Shown: positions 35,380 through 44,073, counted from the stretch's first letter. The stretch: 64,000 nt of DNA from CAXMST01 sp038206985 (GCA_038206985.1 JBBRAH010000002.1:62001-126000); one strand, 5' to 3'. Notes: generated by a model from the letters alone, not told the origin. Translations and numbers: made by a program.

Positions 35380-36299
35380 CCGAAGCGCGCTGTGAGCACG
35401 TCGGCAGCCCGCTCGATCGGGTCCGCGAGCAGCTCGGCCCCGATGCCTTCTGCGAGCGACTCGACCGCCCCCGCCCCCGCCACCATGACCGGTACGCGCA
35501 GGCCGAGCTCTCCAGAATCGAGCAGGGCGGCGCTCGCCTGCGGCGCGGTCACCGAGAGCACGACCACGCGCGGATCGATCTGCAGCGCCGCCTCCCGCAT
35601 GGTTTCGATCGGGGTGTCGGCACCGAGGAAGGAGATTTGCCAGCCCCGCTCGTGCAGCATCAGGCCGAAGCAAATCAGACCGATGTCGTGGACCTCGCCC
35701 GGCGGGCAGACCAGCAGGGCGCTCGGGCCCTCGCCGCTGGCCCAGCCCCGCGCCACCGACATCATGCGGCTGCGAATCACGCTCGTGCTGAAGTGCTCCT
35801 GAGCCACGCTGAGTCCCCCCGCCGCCCAGCGCTCGCCCGTCGTCCGCAGGACCGGTAGAACGACCTCGGTGACCAGCCCATCGACGGTGTAGGCAGCCAT
35901 GGCCGAATCGAGGAGGCGCTGGGCCGCGACCTCGTCGAAGGACCCGAGGGCGTCGAGCAGGCCCTCACGCAGCTCGCCGCTGTTGGTCAGCAAGCCCGGC
36001 GCCGGCGGCGAGGCGCCCCGTGGGGTCGCCCTTGGGGTCGCCGCGGCGTCCGCAGTGACCCGTGAGGCGGCCTCCGCGGGCGCGACGCCCCGGGTGATCA
36101 GATCGAGCATGGAGCGCAGGCGGCGTTCGTCCTCGCGCGAGTAGAGCCGGTAGCCGCCCTCCGTTCGGGTCGGCTCGACGATCGCGTAGCGACGCTCCCA
36201 GGCGCGCAGGGTCGCGGCCGGGATCCCTGCCCGGCGGGCGAGCTCGCCGATCCGGACGAGCGGCTCCCCGGAGCCGTTGGGGGACTCGGCACCACTCAT
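35376..36299 (-). CDS. CarH-like MerR regulator with cobalamin-binding domain (probable B12 photoreceptor)
   Basis: 307 residues from the ATG at 36299. Residues 14-80 are a MerR winged helix (IGELARRAGIPAATLRAWER). The four-helix cap carries W158-x9-E168-H169, the Wx9EH motif that shields adenosylcobalamin in CarH. The B12 domain has EVHDIG with H204 as likely cobalt ligand, followed by FLGADTP. CarH tetramers bind DNA in the dark and fall apart in light. It heads the NYN-mtnP-mtaD-NUDIX operon and is divergent from the 36446 gene group, with repeat operators between. Confidence 0.87.
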   Translation of the reverse strand: MSGAESPNGSGEPLVRIGELARRAGIPAATLRAWERRYAIVEPTRTEGGYRLYSREDERRLRSMLDLITRGVAPAEAASRVTADAAATPRATPRGASPPAPGLLTNSGELREGLLDALGSFDEVAAQRLLDSAMAAYTVDGLVTEVVLPVLRTTGERWAAGGLSVAQEHFSTSVIRSRMMSVARGWASGEGPSALLVCPPGEVHDIGLICFGLMLHERGWQISFLGADTPIETMREAALQIDPRVVVLSVTAPQASAALLDSGELGLRVPVMVAGAGAVESLAEGIGAELLADPIERAADVLTARFG

Positions 36300-36358
36300 G
36301 CGGGGACCCCCTGGTGGTGGCCAGCCGCGAACGCGGCGAGCCAGAGACGGGTAGATGA

Positions 36359-36400
36359 TGACAAACCTTGAACAAACACTTGACAGACCTTCACAGTATC
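36359..36400. promoter_or_regulatory. Putative CarH operator: four imperfect direct repeats over a -35 box
   Basis: Direct repeats begin at 36359 (TGACAAACCT), 36369 (TGAACAAACACT), 36381 (TGACAGACCT) and 36391 (TCACAGTATC), spaced 10, 12 and 10 bases. CarH tetramers are known to use direct repeats of about 11 bp overlapping promoters. The third repeat includes the TTGACA -35 box of the rightward promoter. Confidence 0.55.
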
Positions 36401-36409
36401 TGTTAGCGT
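36380..36409 (+). promoter_or_regulatory. Promoter of the 36446 gene group
   Basis: TTGACA (36380-36385), 18-base spacer, TAGCGT (36404-36409), followed by about 36 bases to the ATG with an AAAGAAAG stretch as possible ribosome site. The -35 box lies within the repeat array. Confidence 0.5.
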
Positions 36410-36445
36410 CCCGGACGTCAAGCGAGTTTCCCAAAGAAAGAAGCG

Positions 36446-36637
36446 ATGAGCCCCCAGCAGCGAACAACACGAGCGCGCCTCCTCATCCTGGCCGCCGCAT
36501 TCCTCTCCTTCCTCCTCTCGGTGGGCCTCTACTTCCTGGGCGATCAGAGCGACGGGATCTTCGTCGGACTCTGGGTCCCGTCGATCCTCGCGCTGGGAGC
36601 GATGATCGCCCCCCGCAGCGCCGGAGCGAACTCATGA
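36446..36637 (+). CDS. Small two-helix membrane protein
   Basis: 63 residues. After a basic N-terminus, hydrophobic stretches LLILAAAFLSFLLSVGLYFLG and IFVGLWVPSILALGAMIA predict two membrane helices with both ends probably inside. No family recognised. It is the first gene after the CarH-type operator and its stop overlaps the next ATG (ATGA). Confidence 0.7.
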   Translation: MSPQQRTTRARLLILAAAFLSFLLSVGLYFLGDQSDGIFVGLWVPSILALGAMIAPRSAGANS

Positions 36638-36864
36638 GCGAGATCGCGATCTTCCTCTACGGCCTCGCCGTCTTCGCGATCGTCGCCGCCGCCTGTGCGC
36701 TGATCGTCGGCGGCATCTTCGAGGAGCGCCGGGACCGCCTGGAGCTCGAGGCCAGCCAGGCCGAAGACGCCGGACCGACGCCGTCCGCAACGCTTCCCGA
36801 CGGCGGGACGCAGCCCGTCGGCGAACGCCGGCCTGCCACCCAGATCCGCGGGGGCACGCTGTGA
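36634..36864 (+). CDS. Small single-helix membrane protein
   Basis: 76 residues. One N-terminal membrane helix (FLYGLAVFAIVAAACALIVGG) and a soluble tail rich in Glu, Ala, Pro and Gly. Starts by ATGA overlap with the 63-residue gene and itself overlaps the SDR start as GTGA. Function unknown; its coupling to both neighbours suggests a common membrane assembly or co-regulated stress function. Confidence 0.7.
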   Translation: MSEIAIFLYGLAVFAIVAAACALIVGGIFEERRDRLELEASQAEDAGPTPSATLPDGGTQPVGERRPATQIRGGTL

Positions 36865-37850
36865 TCGGCGCCGACCAGCTCGACTGGTTGCTGGATCGCA
36901 CGGTGATCGGCGGCTACTCGAAGATCGGCTACCGGCTGCGTGGTCTGCACGACTCCGATCCCGACCCCGCCGACGCTCTGCGAGGCGCCCGCGTGCTGAT
37001 CACCGGGGCCAACTCCGGCATCGGCGCGGCGGCAACGCGAGCGTTCGCGGAGGCTGGAGCCGAGGTCCACATGGTGAGCCGCGACCGCGAGCGCGGGGAG
37101 CACGCGCGAGCGCGGATCAGCGAAATCACCGGCAGCGACTCGCTCCACCTCCACCTCTGCGACCTCTCCGACCTCGATGATGTGCGCCGCCTGGGGGCTG
37201 AGCTGCGGGACGAACTCGACTCGATCGATGTACTGGTCCACAACGCCGGAGCTCTCCTGCAGGAGCGGCAGCGCTCCCCGCAGGGCTTCGAGCTGACTCT
37301 CGCGGTTCACGTGCTCGGTCCCTTTCTGCTCAGCCACGAACTCGCGCCGCTGCTCGCGGCCGAGGGGCACGGGCGGATCATCAACGTCACCTCGGGCGGC
37401 ATGTACACCGCGCGCCTGGATCTCGACGACATTCAACTGGAGCGCCGCAGCTTCGACGGCCCGGAGTTCTACGCGCACGCCAAGCGCGCCCAGGTGGCGC
37501 TGGCCCCATACCTGGCCCGTCGGCTCGGGGAGGGGATCACGGTCCACTCGATGCACCCCGGCTGGGCTGCAACGCCGGGCGTCGAGGAGTCACTGCCCCG
37601 CTTCCACGCGCTCGCCCGGCCCCTCCTGCGCAGCCCCGAGGCCGGAGCGGACACGATCGTCTGGCTCGCCGCGGCGCCCGATCCGCTCGAACGGCCCGGG
37701 CTCCTGTGGATGGACCGGAAGCCGCGGCCCGAGCACCGCGTCCCCTGGACCGCCGAGCAGCCCGGAGAGACCGCCCGCCTCTACGAGCTCTGCGCCGAGC
37801 TCGTAGACCTCCCCGCCGGCGACCCCGTCGAGGCCCCGCCACCCCGCTGA
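36861..37850 (+). CDS. Short-chain dehydrogenase, DHRS12-like
   Basis: 329 residues from a GTG. Classical SDR motifs: VLITGANSGIGAAATRAF, LVHNAGALL, INVTSGGM and catalytic YAHAK. An N-terminal extension of about 35 residues (LDWLLDRTVIGGYSKIGY) and the C-terminal segment LLWMDRKPRPEHR are typical of the DHRS12-type SDRs found beside LitR/CarH regulators, FAD oxidoreductase, DUF1365 and cyclopropane synthase genes in other bacteria. Probably acts on a lipid. Confidence 0.85.
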   Translation: MIGADQLDWLLDRTVIGGYSKIGYRLRGLHDSDPDPADALRGARVLITGANSGIGAAATRAFAEAGAEVHMVSRDRERGEHARARISEITGSDSLHLHLCDLSDLDDVRRLGAELRDELDSIDVLVHNAGALLQERQRSPQGFELTLAVHVLGPFLLSHELAPLLAAEGHGRIINVTSGGMYTARLDLDDIQLERRSFDGPEFYAHAKRAQVALAPYLARRLGEGITVHSMHPGWAATPGVEESLPRFHALARPLLRSPEAGADTIVWLAAAPDPLERPGLLWMDRKPRPEHRVPWTAEQPGETARLYELCAELVDLPAGDPVEAPPPR

Positions 37851-37968
37851 ACCCGCGGGCCCGGTGCCCGCCGCGGTCCCGCCGGGGCTGCTCTGGCGTC
37901 CTCCCCTCCCCCTGAAGGACGTCGAGCGGCCCCGGCGGGACCGGCCCTGCGCCAGCGAAAAGGGCCGT

Positions 37969-38001
37969 GTTACACGAGCTGATGTAACTTCGCGCTAGCC
38001 T
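37969..38001 (+). promoter_or_regulatory. MerR-type operator and promoter
   Basis: GTTACA (37969-37974), 8-base spacer, TGTAAC (37983-37988) form an inverted repeat immediately before TAGCCT (37996-38001), a -10 box 7 bases before the ATG at 38009. Likely autoregulated by the MerR product. Confidence 0.55.
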
Positions 38002-38008
38002 GCCGACG

Positions 38009-38767
38009 ATGTCAACAAAAGCCAACGACGCAAAGTGGACCTCCGGGGCCGAGGGTCTGACCATCGACGAGGTCGCCCGGGACACCGGCATGACCGCTCG
38101 CAATATCCGCGCGCACCAGTCACGGGGCCTGCTGCCGCCGCCTCAGGTCCGGGCGCGGACCGGCTACTACACGACCGACCACATCAACCGGATCAAGCTG
38201 ATCCAGGACATGCAGGCTCAGGGCTTCAACCTCAAGGCGATCGAGCGTCTGCTGACGCTGGGCGCGGGCAGCAGCACAGAGCTGGCCCTCGCCTTCGAGC
38301 GCGTGATCCTGACGCCGTTCGGCGACGAGCAGCCCGAGGTGATCACCACCGAGGAGCTGGCCGAGACCTTCGGCGAGCACGCGGACGGTAGGTCCACGCA
38401 GCGCGCCATCAAGATGGGCGCGATCCGGCCGCTCGGGGAGGACAGCTGGGAGGTCCCCTCCCCCACCCTGCTGCGCGCCGCCGGCGAACTGGTCGAGCTC
38501 GGCATCCCGCTCAATCATGCGCTGGCGGTCGGGGACTCCGTGCGCAAGCACACCGCCTCGATCGCCCAGGAGTTCGTCAAGCTCTTCGTCAAGGACGTGC
38601 TCGACCCGCTGCGCGCCGACGGGCCGATCGGCGAGAAGAATCTGGCAACCGCGCGAGAGGCCGCCGAACGCCTGCGGCCGCTCGCCTCCGAGGCGATCAT
38701 CGCCAGCTTTGGCCAGGTGATGACCAAGGCGGTAGAGGAGCACTTCGAGCGCGAGCTGCGGCGCTGA
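38009..38767 (+). CDS. MerR-family transcriptional regulator
   Basis: 252 residues. Winged helix at 17-85: TIDEVARDTGMTARNIRAHQ, then GYYTTDHINRIKLIQDMQAQGFNLKAI. The helical C-terminal domain (about 100-250) has no metal-binding cysteines and no B12 motif; it resembles the lipid-related MerR proteins of Actinobacteria. Inverted repeat GTTACA/TGTAAC in its own promoter. It stands between the SDR and the convergent wax synthase. Confidence 0.85.
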   Translation: MSTKANDAKWTSGAEGLTIDEVARDTGMTARNIRAHQSRGLLPPPQVRARTGYYTTDHINRIKLIQDMQAQGFNLKAIERLLTLGAGSSTELALAFERVILTPFGDEQPEVITTEELAETFGEHADGRSTQRAIKMGAIRPLGEDSWEVPSPTLLRAAGELVELGIPLNHALAVGDSVRKHTASIAQEFVKLFVKDVLDPLRADGPIGEKNLATAREAAERLRPLASEAIIASFGQVMTKAVEEHFERELRR

Positions 38768-38798
38768 CGGCTGAGCGGCGGCGCGGCGGCGCCGCGGA

Positions 38799-40268
38799 TC
38801 AGAGCGCGGCTTCGATCGCGGCCAGATCGTTGCGCAGCGCCTCGAGCATGTCCCAGACCTCCGGGATCTGGTCGCGGTCGGCGATGATCCCGAAGTCCAT
38901 CGAACCGCGGTAGCTCATCACCGTGATATTCAAGCCGGCGCCATCGGTGACGACCGATACCGGGAAGTTGGCCTTCACCTCAGCCCCGCCGAGGTAGAGC
39001 GGGAACGACGGACCCGGGACGTTCGAGATCACCAGGTTGTAGATCGGGCGCAGCCGCTGCTGCGTACCGAGCTGCAGGGCGACGCGGGCCGCCCGGGCGT
39101 TGATCGCCGGCGGGATGAAGTTGGTGACGTCCTGGAGTAGCTCCGCCGGCATCGCGTTGTGCCTGTCCTTGGCGAGCAGCATCGCGTCCCGCGCGCGCTC
39201 GACCCGCTTGATCGGGTCGGCCTCGTCGGTCGGGATCGGCACGATCATCACCGAGATCCGGTTGCCGTAGGTGCCCATCTGCTCCTTGGTGCGGACCGAG
39301 ACCGGAATCTGCGCCAGCAGCGGGTCGGCGGGCAATGAATCGTTGGCGATGAGCCACTCGCGGACGGCGCCCGCGCAGAGCGCGACGACGATGTCGTTGA
39401 CCTTGACGCCCAGCGCGTTCTTGACCTCCTTGACCTTCTCGAGGGACAGCGAGCCGAAGCTGAAGCGGCGATGCGCGGAGATGCTGCCGCTGAAGGGAGT
39501 GTGCGGAGCGCGATGACGTGGGCGCTCGATGATCTCGCCGTCCCCACCCGCGCCGAGCGCGTTGCGCGCCCGCGACGCGTAACGGCTGATCGTCTCGGCG
39601 CCGGGAATCCCGAGGATCGAGGGCGCGACATCGAGGTAGGGCAGGGTCGCCGGCAGGTTCTTTACTGCCCGCAACGGCTGCAGTGGCAGACCCATCAGCC
39701 CGCGACCGAGCATCTCCAGAGAGCCGGGTGCTTGCGAGTCACCGAAATCGACATCGGGGTCGGGGGGCGGGATGACCCGGCCACCCGGTTCGAGGTCGAA
39801 GAGTACGCCCATGATCTCCGCGCCCGACATGCCGTCGATCATCGCGTGGTGCATCTTCGTGAGGATCGCGCAGCGACCACCCTCCAGGCCCTGGATCAGG
39901 TACAGCTCCCACAGCGGTCGCGCCCGGTCGAGATGTCGTGAGGTGATCCGGCTGACCTGCTCGGCGAGACGGCGATCGTCCCCCGGGGGCGGCAGCGCGA
40001 TCTCGCGCAGGTGATACTCGAGATCGAAGTCGGTGTCCTCGACCCAGTAGGGCCGATCGAGGCCGAGCGGCACCTCGTTCAGCCTCCAGCGCATCACGGG
40101 CAGCAGGTGCATGCGCTCGGCGAGCAGCTCGTTCACGTCCTCGAGACGCAACTCTCCGGACGGGCGGGTGGAGGGGTCGAGAATGACCAGGCCGCCGACG
40201 TGGCCGTAGTGGGTGTTGCTCTCGAGCGCCAGAAACTGGGCATCGAGGGCGGTCAACTGCCTCAGCAT
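38799..40268 (-). CDS. Wax ester synthase/diacylglycerol acyltransferase (WS/DGAT)
   Basis: 489 residues from the ATG at 40268 (ribosome site GAGAGGAA). It joins acyl-CoA to a long-chain alcohol or diacylglycerol for storage lipid. The catalytic HHxxxDG motif is MHHAMIDGMSG near residue 135; LTALDAQFLALES at the start and NVPGPSFPLYLGGAEV with the late PVSVVTDGAGLNITVMSY are family hallmarks. It is divergent from the lipid-modifying FAD-DUF1365-cfa operon and convergent with the MerR gene. Confidence 0.92.
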   Translation of the reverse strand: MLRQLTALDAQFLALESNTHYGHVGGLVILDPSTRPSGELRLEDVNELLAERMHLLPVMRWRLNEVPLGLDRPYWVEDTDFDLEYHLREIALPPPGDDRRLAEQVSRITSRHLDRARPLWELYLIQGLEGGRCAILTKMHHAMIDGMSGAEIMGVLFDLEPGGRVIPPPDPDVDFGDSQAPGSLEMLGRGLMGLPLQPLRAVKNLPATLPYLDVAPSILGIPGAETISRYASRARNALGAGGDGEIIERPRHRAPHTPFSGSISAHRRFSFGSLSLEKVKEVKNALGVKVNDIVVALCAGAVREWLIANDSLPADPLLAQIPVSVRTKEQMGTYGNRISVMIVPIPTDEADPIKRVERARDAMLLAKDRHNAMPAELLQDVTNFIPPAINARAARVALQLGTQQRLRPIYNLVISNVPGPSFPLYLGGAEVKANFPVSVVTDGAGLNITVMSYRGSMDFGIIADRDQIPEVWDMLEALRNDLAAIEAAL

Positions 40269-40417
40269 TGGTTCCTCTCGCTCCGGGGGCCCAACCGGGT
40301 CCCGCCCGGGCAGCATATCCCCGCGCACCAGCGCCGCGAACGGGCATCCATGCCGGAGACTCGCGAGGTCACGTACGGTGATCCAATCTGACCCCATTTT
40401 CGATTGTTGGTGTACCG

Positions 40418-40540
40418 ATGGCCCGCTACGTGACAACCCCTCGAACCGACTGGGAGCCAGAGGTTGCTTTCCGCTATCTGGCCTCCTTCGACAACATCGC
40501 CGCCTGGGACCCGGGTGCCTGCTCTGAGGTCATGGCATGA
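40418..40540 (+). pseudogene. Truncated SRPBCC gene remnant, 40 residues
   Basis: An ATG-led frame encodes ARYVTTPRTDWEPEVAFRYL and then ASFDNIAAWDPG, the unmistakable opening of an SRPBCC protein, but after WDPG it runs ACSEVMA and stops. The stop overlaps the FAD oxidoreductase start as ATGA. A full-length SRPBCC protein of about 150 residues would be expected; about 110 residues are missing. It may be a deletion remnant retained because it couples translation, or an assembly collapse. Confidence 0.65.
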
Positions 40541-41871
40541 GTGTGGGCAGGCGCATCGCCATCGTCGGCAGCGGTGTCTCGGGCCTGGTCGCGGCCGCCG
40601 AGCTGCACAGAGCCGGCCATGAAGTCACGGTCTTCGAGGCCGGCGAGCACCTCGGCGGACACACCGACACGCACACGATCGAAGCCGAGGGGCGCACCTT
40701 CGAGGTCGATACGGGCTTCATCGTCATGAATGACCGCAACTACCCCAACTTCGAGCGCATCCTGGCGGAGCTCGGAGTTGCGACCCAGCCCACAAACATG
40801 AGTTTCGGCGTCTCCGGTGCCGGGGGCGAGTTCGAGTGGTCGGCACGTGGTCTGCGCGGGATCTTCGCCCAGCCGGCGAATCTCCGCAACCGCCACTTTC
40901 TGCGCATGCTCACCGACATTGCCCGCTTCAACCGCATGGCCCGGCCACTGCTCGGAGCGCGCGGCAACGGCCCGTCGTTGCGGGCGTTCCTCGACGAAGG
41001 CGGCTTCTCCGATTACTTCGTCAACCGCCTGCTGATCCCCCAGGCCTCGTCGGTGTGGTCGGCGGACCCGGCGCAGATGGACAGCTTTCCCGCCGCCTTC
41101 CTCGCGGAGTTCTTCAACAACCACGGAACGCTGCAGTTCCGCAACCGCCCGCAGTGGCGCACTGTGCGCGGCGGCTCACGTACCTACGTCAGCGCTCTGA
41201 GCGCGCCTTACGCGGACCGGGTGTGGCTGCGCACGCCCGTCCGATCGATCAGGCGCGAGGAATCAGGCGAGGGGGTCACGCTCCTGCTGCCGGACGGCGA
41301 GAGCAGCTTCGACCAGGTCGTACTCGCCACCCACTCCGACCAGGCCCTCGCCCTGATCGACCGGCCCAGCCCGGCCGAGACCGAGATCCTCGGTGCGATC
41401 CCCTATCGGGCTAATGACACGGTCCTGCACACCGACACTTCGATCATGCCCCGCCGCCGGGCGGCCTGGGCCTCCTGGAACTTCCACCTGGATCCCGAGC
41501 CCGGGCGCACGACCCTGACCTACGACATGAATCGTCTGCAGCGCCTCGACGCCGAGCGCACCAACTTCCTGGTCACCCTCAACCGCAGCGAACTGATCGA
41601 CCCCGGCAAGGTGCTCAAGCGCCTCGACTACTCCCATCCCGTGTTCACCAACGACGGCATGGACGCCCAGGAACGCTGGGCCGAGATCAGCGGTCGCGAC
41701 CGCATCCACTACTGCGGCGCCTACTGGCGCTGGGGCTTCCACGAGGACGGTTGCTGGTCCGGCCTCCGCGTCAGCGAGGCACTCGGTGGCCGCGGCCCCG
41801 GACTGGGCGGTGTGGTCGTAGGATCGGTGGGCGATTCCCCCGGCCTCGAGCCGGCACTGGAGACGGCATGA
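40537..41871 (+). CDS. FAD-dependent amine oxidase-like oxidoreductase (NAD(P)-binding)
   Basis: 444 residues. FAD-binding Rossmann start IAIVGSGVSGLVAAAELHRAGHEVTVFEA, then GGHTDTHTI, FIVMNDRNYPNFERIL and the late YWRWGFHEDGC typical of the family that travels with DUF1365 and cyclopropane synthase. It probably oxidises or desaturates a membrane lipid substrate. Four-base overlaps join it to the SRPBCC remnant before and DUF1365 after. Confidence 0.87.
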   Translation: MSVGRRIAIVGSGVSGLVAAAELHRAGHEVTVFEAGEHLGGHTDTHTIEAEGRTFEVDTGFIVMNDRNYPNFERILAELGVATQPTNMSFGVSGAGGEFEWSARGLRGIFAQPANLRNRHFLRMLTDIARFNRMARPLLGARGNGPSLRAFLDEGGFSDYFVNRLLIPQASSVWSADPAQMDSFPAAFLAEFFNNHGTLQFRNRPQWRTVRGGSRTYVSALSAPYADRVWLRTPVRSIRREESGEGVTLLLPDGESSFDQVVLATHSDQALALIDRPSPAETEILGAIPYRANDTVLHTDTSIMPRRRAAWASWNFHLDPEPGRTTLTYDMNRLQRLDAERTNFLVTLNRSELIDPGKVLKRLDYSHPVFTNDGMDAQERWAEISGRDRIHYCGAYWRWGFHEDGCWSGLRVSEALGGRGPGLGGVVVGSVGDSPGLEPALETA

Positions 41872-42758
41872 ACCCCGCGACCACCCAACAGGATGCTCCG
41901 GCCAACCCGGTAAACCGGGCGGCTGACGGATCGCGTTCGATCGACCCGGGTCGCACAATCTCCTCCGCCATCTACGAGGGCACTGTCTTCCACCGCCGGT
42001 ACGAGCCGATCGAGCACGGTTTCGACTACAGGATCTTCTTGCCCCTGTTCGACCTCGACGAGCTTCCGGGGCTGTTCGACGGGATCCCCATGTGGTCCGC
42101 AGATCCGGCCCGCCCGGCTCCGGCACACTTCCGCCGCGCTGATTACCTGAAGGGCATCGCCCCCGCCGAGCAGCCGCTGGCCGACACGGCGCGCGATCTC
42201 GTCGCCGCACGCGGCGCCTCGGGCTCGCGGCCCGGCGGACCGGTGAAGCTGCTCGCCAACCCCCGCTACTGGGGCATCGCGATGAACCCCGTCGCCTTCT
42301 ACTACCTCTACGGAGAGGGCGAAGGAGCCGGAGTCGAGGCGATGATCGCCGAGGTGACCAACACGCCCTGGGGCGAGCGCCGCTGCTACGTGCTCGAGAT
42401 CGACGGGAGCGGCGAGGGTGACACCGACGGGAGCGGCCTCGGCGGCAACTTCGACAAGCAGTTGCACGTCTCGCCGTTCATGCCGATGGAGCAGAGCTAC
42501 AGCTGGCGCGCCAACGAACCCGGCGCGCAACTCAGCGTCAGCCTCTCCAATCACCAGGACGGCCGGCGCGTGTTCGAGGCCGGGGTCTCGCTGCGCCGCC
42601 TCGAGATCACTCCGCGCGCCATGCAGCGCCTGCTCTTCAGCTATCCGCCGATGACGATCTCGACCCTGGGCCGGATCTACTGGCAGGCACTGAAGCTGAA
42701 AGTCAAGGGAGCCCCCTACTTCCGCAACCCCAACTCGGACAAGGACGGATCCAAATGA
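41868..42758 (+). CDS. DUF1365 family protein
   Basis: 296 residues from the ATG at 41868. Family features are AIYEGTVFHRRYEPIEHGFDY, LLANPRYWGIAMNPVAFYYLY, EVTNTPWGERRCYVL, KQLHVSPFMPMEQSYSW and the C-terminal TISTLGRIYWQALKL. An insertion rich in Gly, Asp and Ser (GSGEGDTDGSG) follows the middle strand. Function unknown, but it is constantly found between the FAD oxidoreductase and cyclopropane synthase genes, implying a shared lipid pathway. Confidence 0.9.
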   Translation: MNPATTQQDAPANPVNRAADGSRSIDPGRTISSAIYEGTVFHRRYEPIEHGFDYRIFLPLFDLDELPGLFDGIPMWSADPARPAPAHFRRADYLKGIAPAEQPLADTARDLVAARGASGSRPGGPVKLLANPRYWGIAMNPVAFYYLYGEGEGAGVEAMIAEVTNTPWGERRCYVLEIDGSGEGDTDGSGLGGNFDKQLHVSPFMPMEQSYSWRANEPGAQLSVSLSNHQDGRRVFEAGVSLRRLEITPRAMQRLLFSYPPMTISTLGRIYWQALKLKVKGAPYFRNPNSDKDGSK

Positions 42759-44029
42759 ACTTCCAGCGACGCATCGTGCACTCCCTGCTCAAACGAGTCG
42801 AGATCGGCAGGATCGAGCTGACCGAGACATGGCCGGGAGGCGAGAACGTGTGCTTCGGTCCCGACTCGCCGCACCGTGCCACGGTCGAGGTCCACGACCC
42901 CGAGGTCTACGCCAGGCTCGTCAAGTCGAAGAGCATCGCGCTCGGCACCACCTACGCGGAAGGCCTCTGGGAAAGCGAGGATCTGCTCGACCTGCTGCTG
43001 ATCGTCACCAGGGAGATCGGGCGTGCCGACCCCCTGCGCCGCCGGATCGCCCCGCTCCTGGTCCCGTTTCAGCGCCTCGGCAGCCTGAAGATGCTCAACA
43101 CGCGCCGCGGCGCCCGGGAGAACATCTCCTCCCATTACGACGCCGGCAACGACATGTTCGAGCTCTTCCTCGACAGCGAGAACATGATGTATTCGTCGGC
43201 CTACTTCGAGCACGAGGGCCAGACCCTCGAGGACGCGCAGCTCGCTCGCCTCGAGCGGATCTGCGATGAGCTCGAGCTCGGTCCCGAGGACCATCTGCTC
43301 GAGATCGGCACGGGCTGGGGTGGCATGGCGATCCACGCCGCGACCACCCGGGGCTGCCGCGTGACCACCACCACGATCTCCGAGGAGCAACGCGTTTACG
43401 CCGCCCGCCGGGTGCGCGAGGCGGGCCTCGAGGACAAGGTCACGGTGCTTGGTGACGACTACCGCGATCTGCGCGGCACCTACGACAAGCTCGTCTCGAT
43501 CGAGATGATCGAGGCGGTGGGCTGGGAGTGGTTCGACACCTACTTCCGCCATTGCTCGGGCCTGCTCAAGCCGGAGGGCCTGTTCTTCCTCCAGGCGATC
43601 GTCGTCGACGACGCGATCTACGAGACCGAGAAGCGCACCCGCAGCTTCGCCAATCAGCTGATCTTCCCCGGCGGCTGCCTGCCCTCGGTCGAGGCGATCC
43701 AGTCCTCGATGGCTTCCGAGACCGACCTGCGGACCCTGAGCCTCGAGGACATCTCGGCCAGCTACGTGCGCACGCTGCACGAGTGGCGCGACCGTTTCGT
43801 CAACAAGACCGAGGAGCTCGAAGCGCTCGGATACGACGAGCGCTTCCGCCGGCTCTGGCGCCTCTACATGGCGATGTCGGAGGCCGGGTTCAGCGTCGCC
43901 CGGATCCGCGATGTGCAGATGATCTTCGCCAAGCCTCGCTATGAGCGCAAGCTGGCCCCCAGCGCCGCGGCCGCCGCGAAGCTCGCCCCCGCACCGCCCG
44001 CTTCGCCGAGGCGCGAGATGCCCGCCTGA
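42755..44029 (+). CDS. cfa: Cyclopropane-fatty-acyl-phospholipid synthase family methyltransferase
   Basis: 424 residues, overlapping DUF1365 by 4 bases. It moves a methyl or methylene from SAM to unsaturated phospholipid chains. SISSHYDAGNDMFELFL is represented here by NISSHYDAGNDMFELFLDS, the SAM loop by LEIGTGWGGMAIHAA, and QAIVVDD with FIFPGG-type LIFPGGCLPS completes the family set. The product could be cyclopropane, 10-methyl or furan-type fatty acid. Last gene of the operon. Confidence 0.9.
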   Translation: MNFQRRIVHSLLKRVEIGRIELTETWPGGENVCFGPDSPHRATVEVHDPEVYARLVKSKSIALGTTYAEGLWESEDLLDLLLIVTREIGRADPLRRRIAPLLVPFQRLGSLKMLNTRRGARENISSHYDAGNDMFELFLDSENMMYSSAYFEHEGQTLEDAQLARLERICDELELGPEDHLLEIGTGWGGMAIHAATTRGCRVTTTTISEEQRVYAARRVREAGLEDKVTVLGDDYRDLRGTYDKLVSIEMIEAVGWEWFDTYFRHCSGLLKPEGLFFLQAIVVDDAIYETEKRTRSFANQLIFPGGCLPSVEAIQSSMASETDLRTLSLEDISASYVRTLHEWRDRFVNKTEELEALGYDERFRRLWRLYMAMSEAGFSVARIRDVQMIFAKPRYERKLAPSAAAAAKLAPAPPASPRREMPA

Positions 44030-44073
44030 GTCCGCCGGGGAGAGGCTCGGGATCGAGCCCTCCGCGCCCCGGC

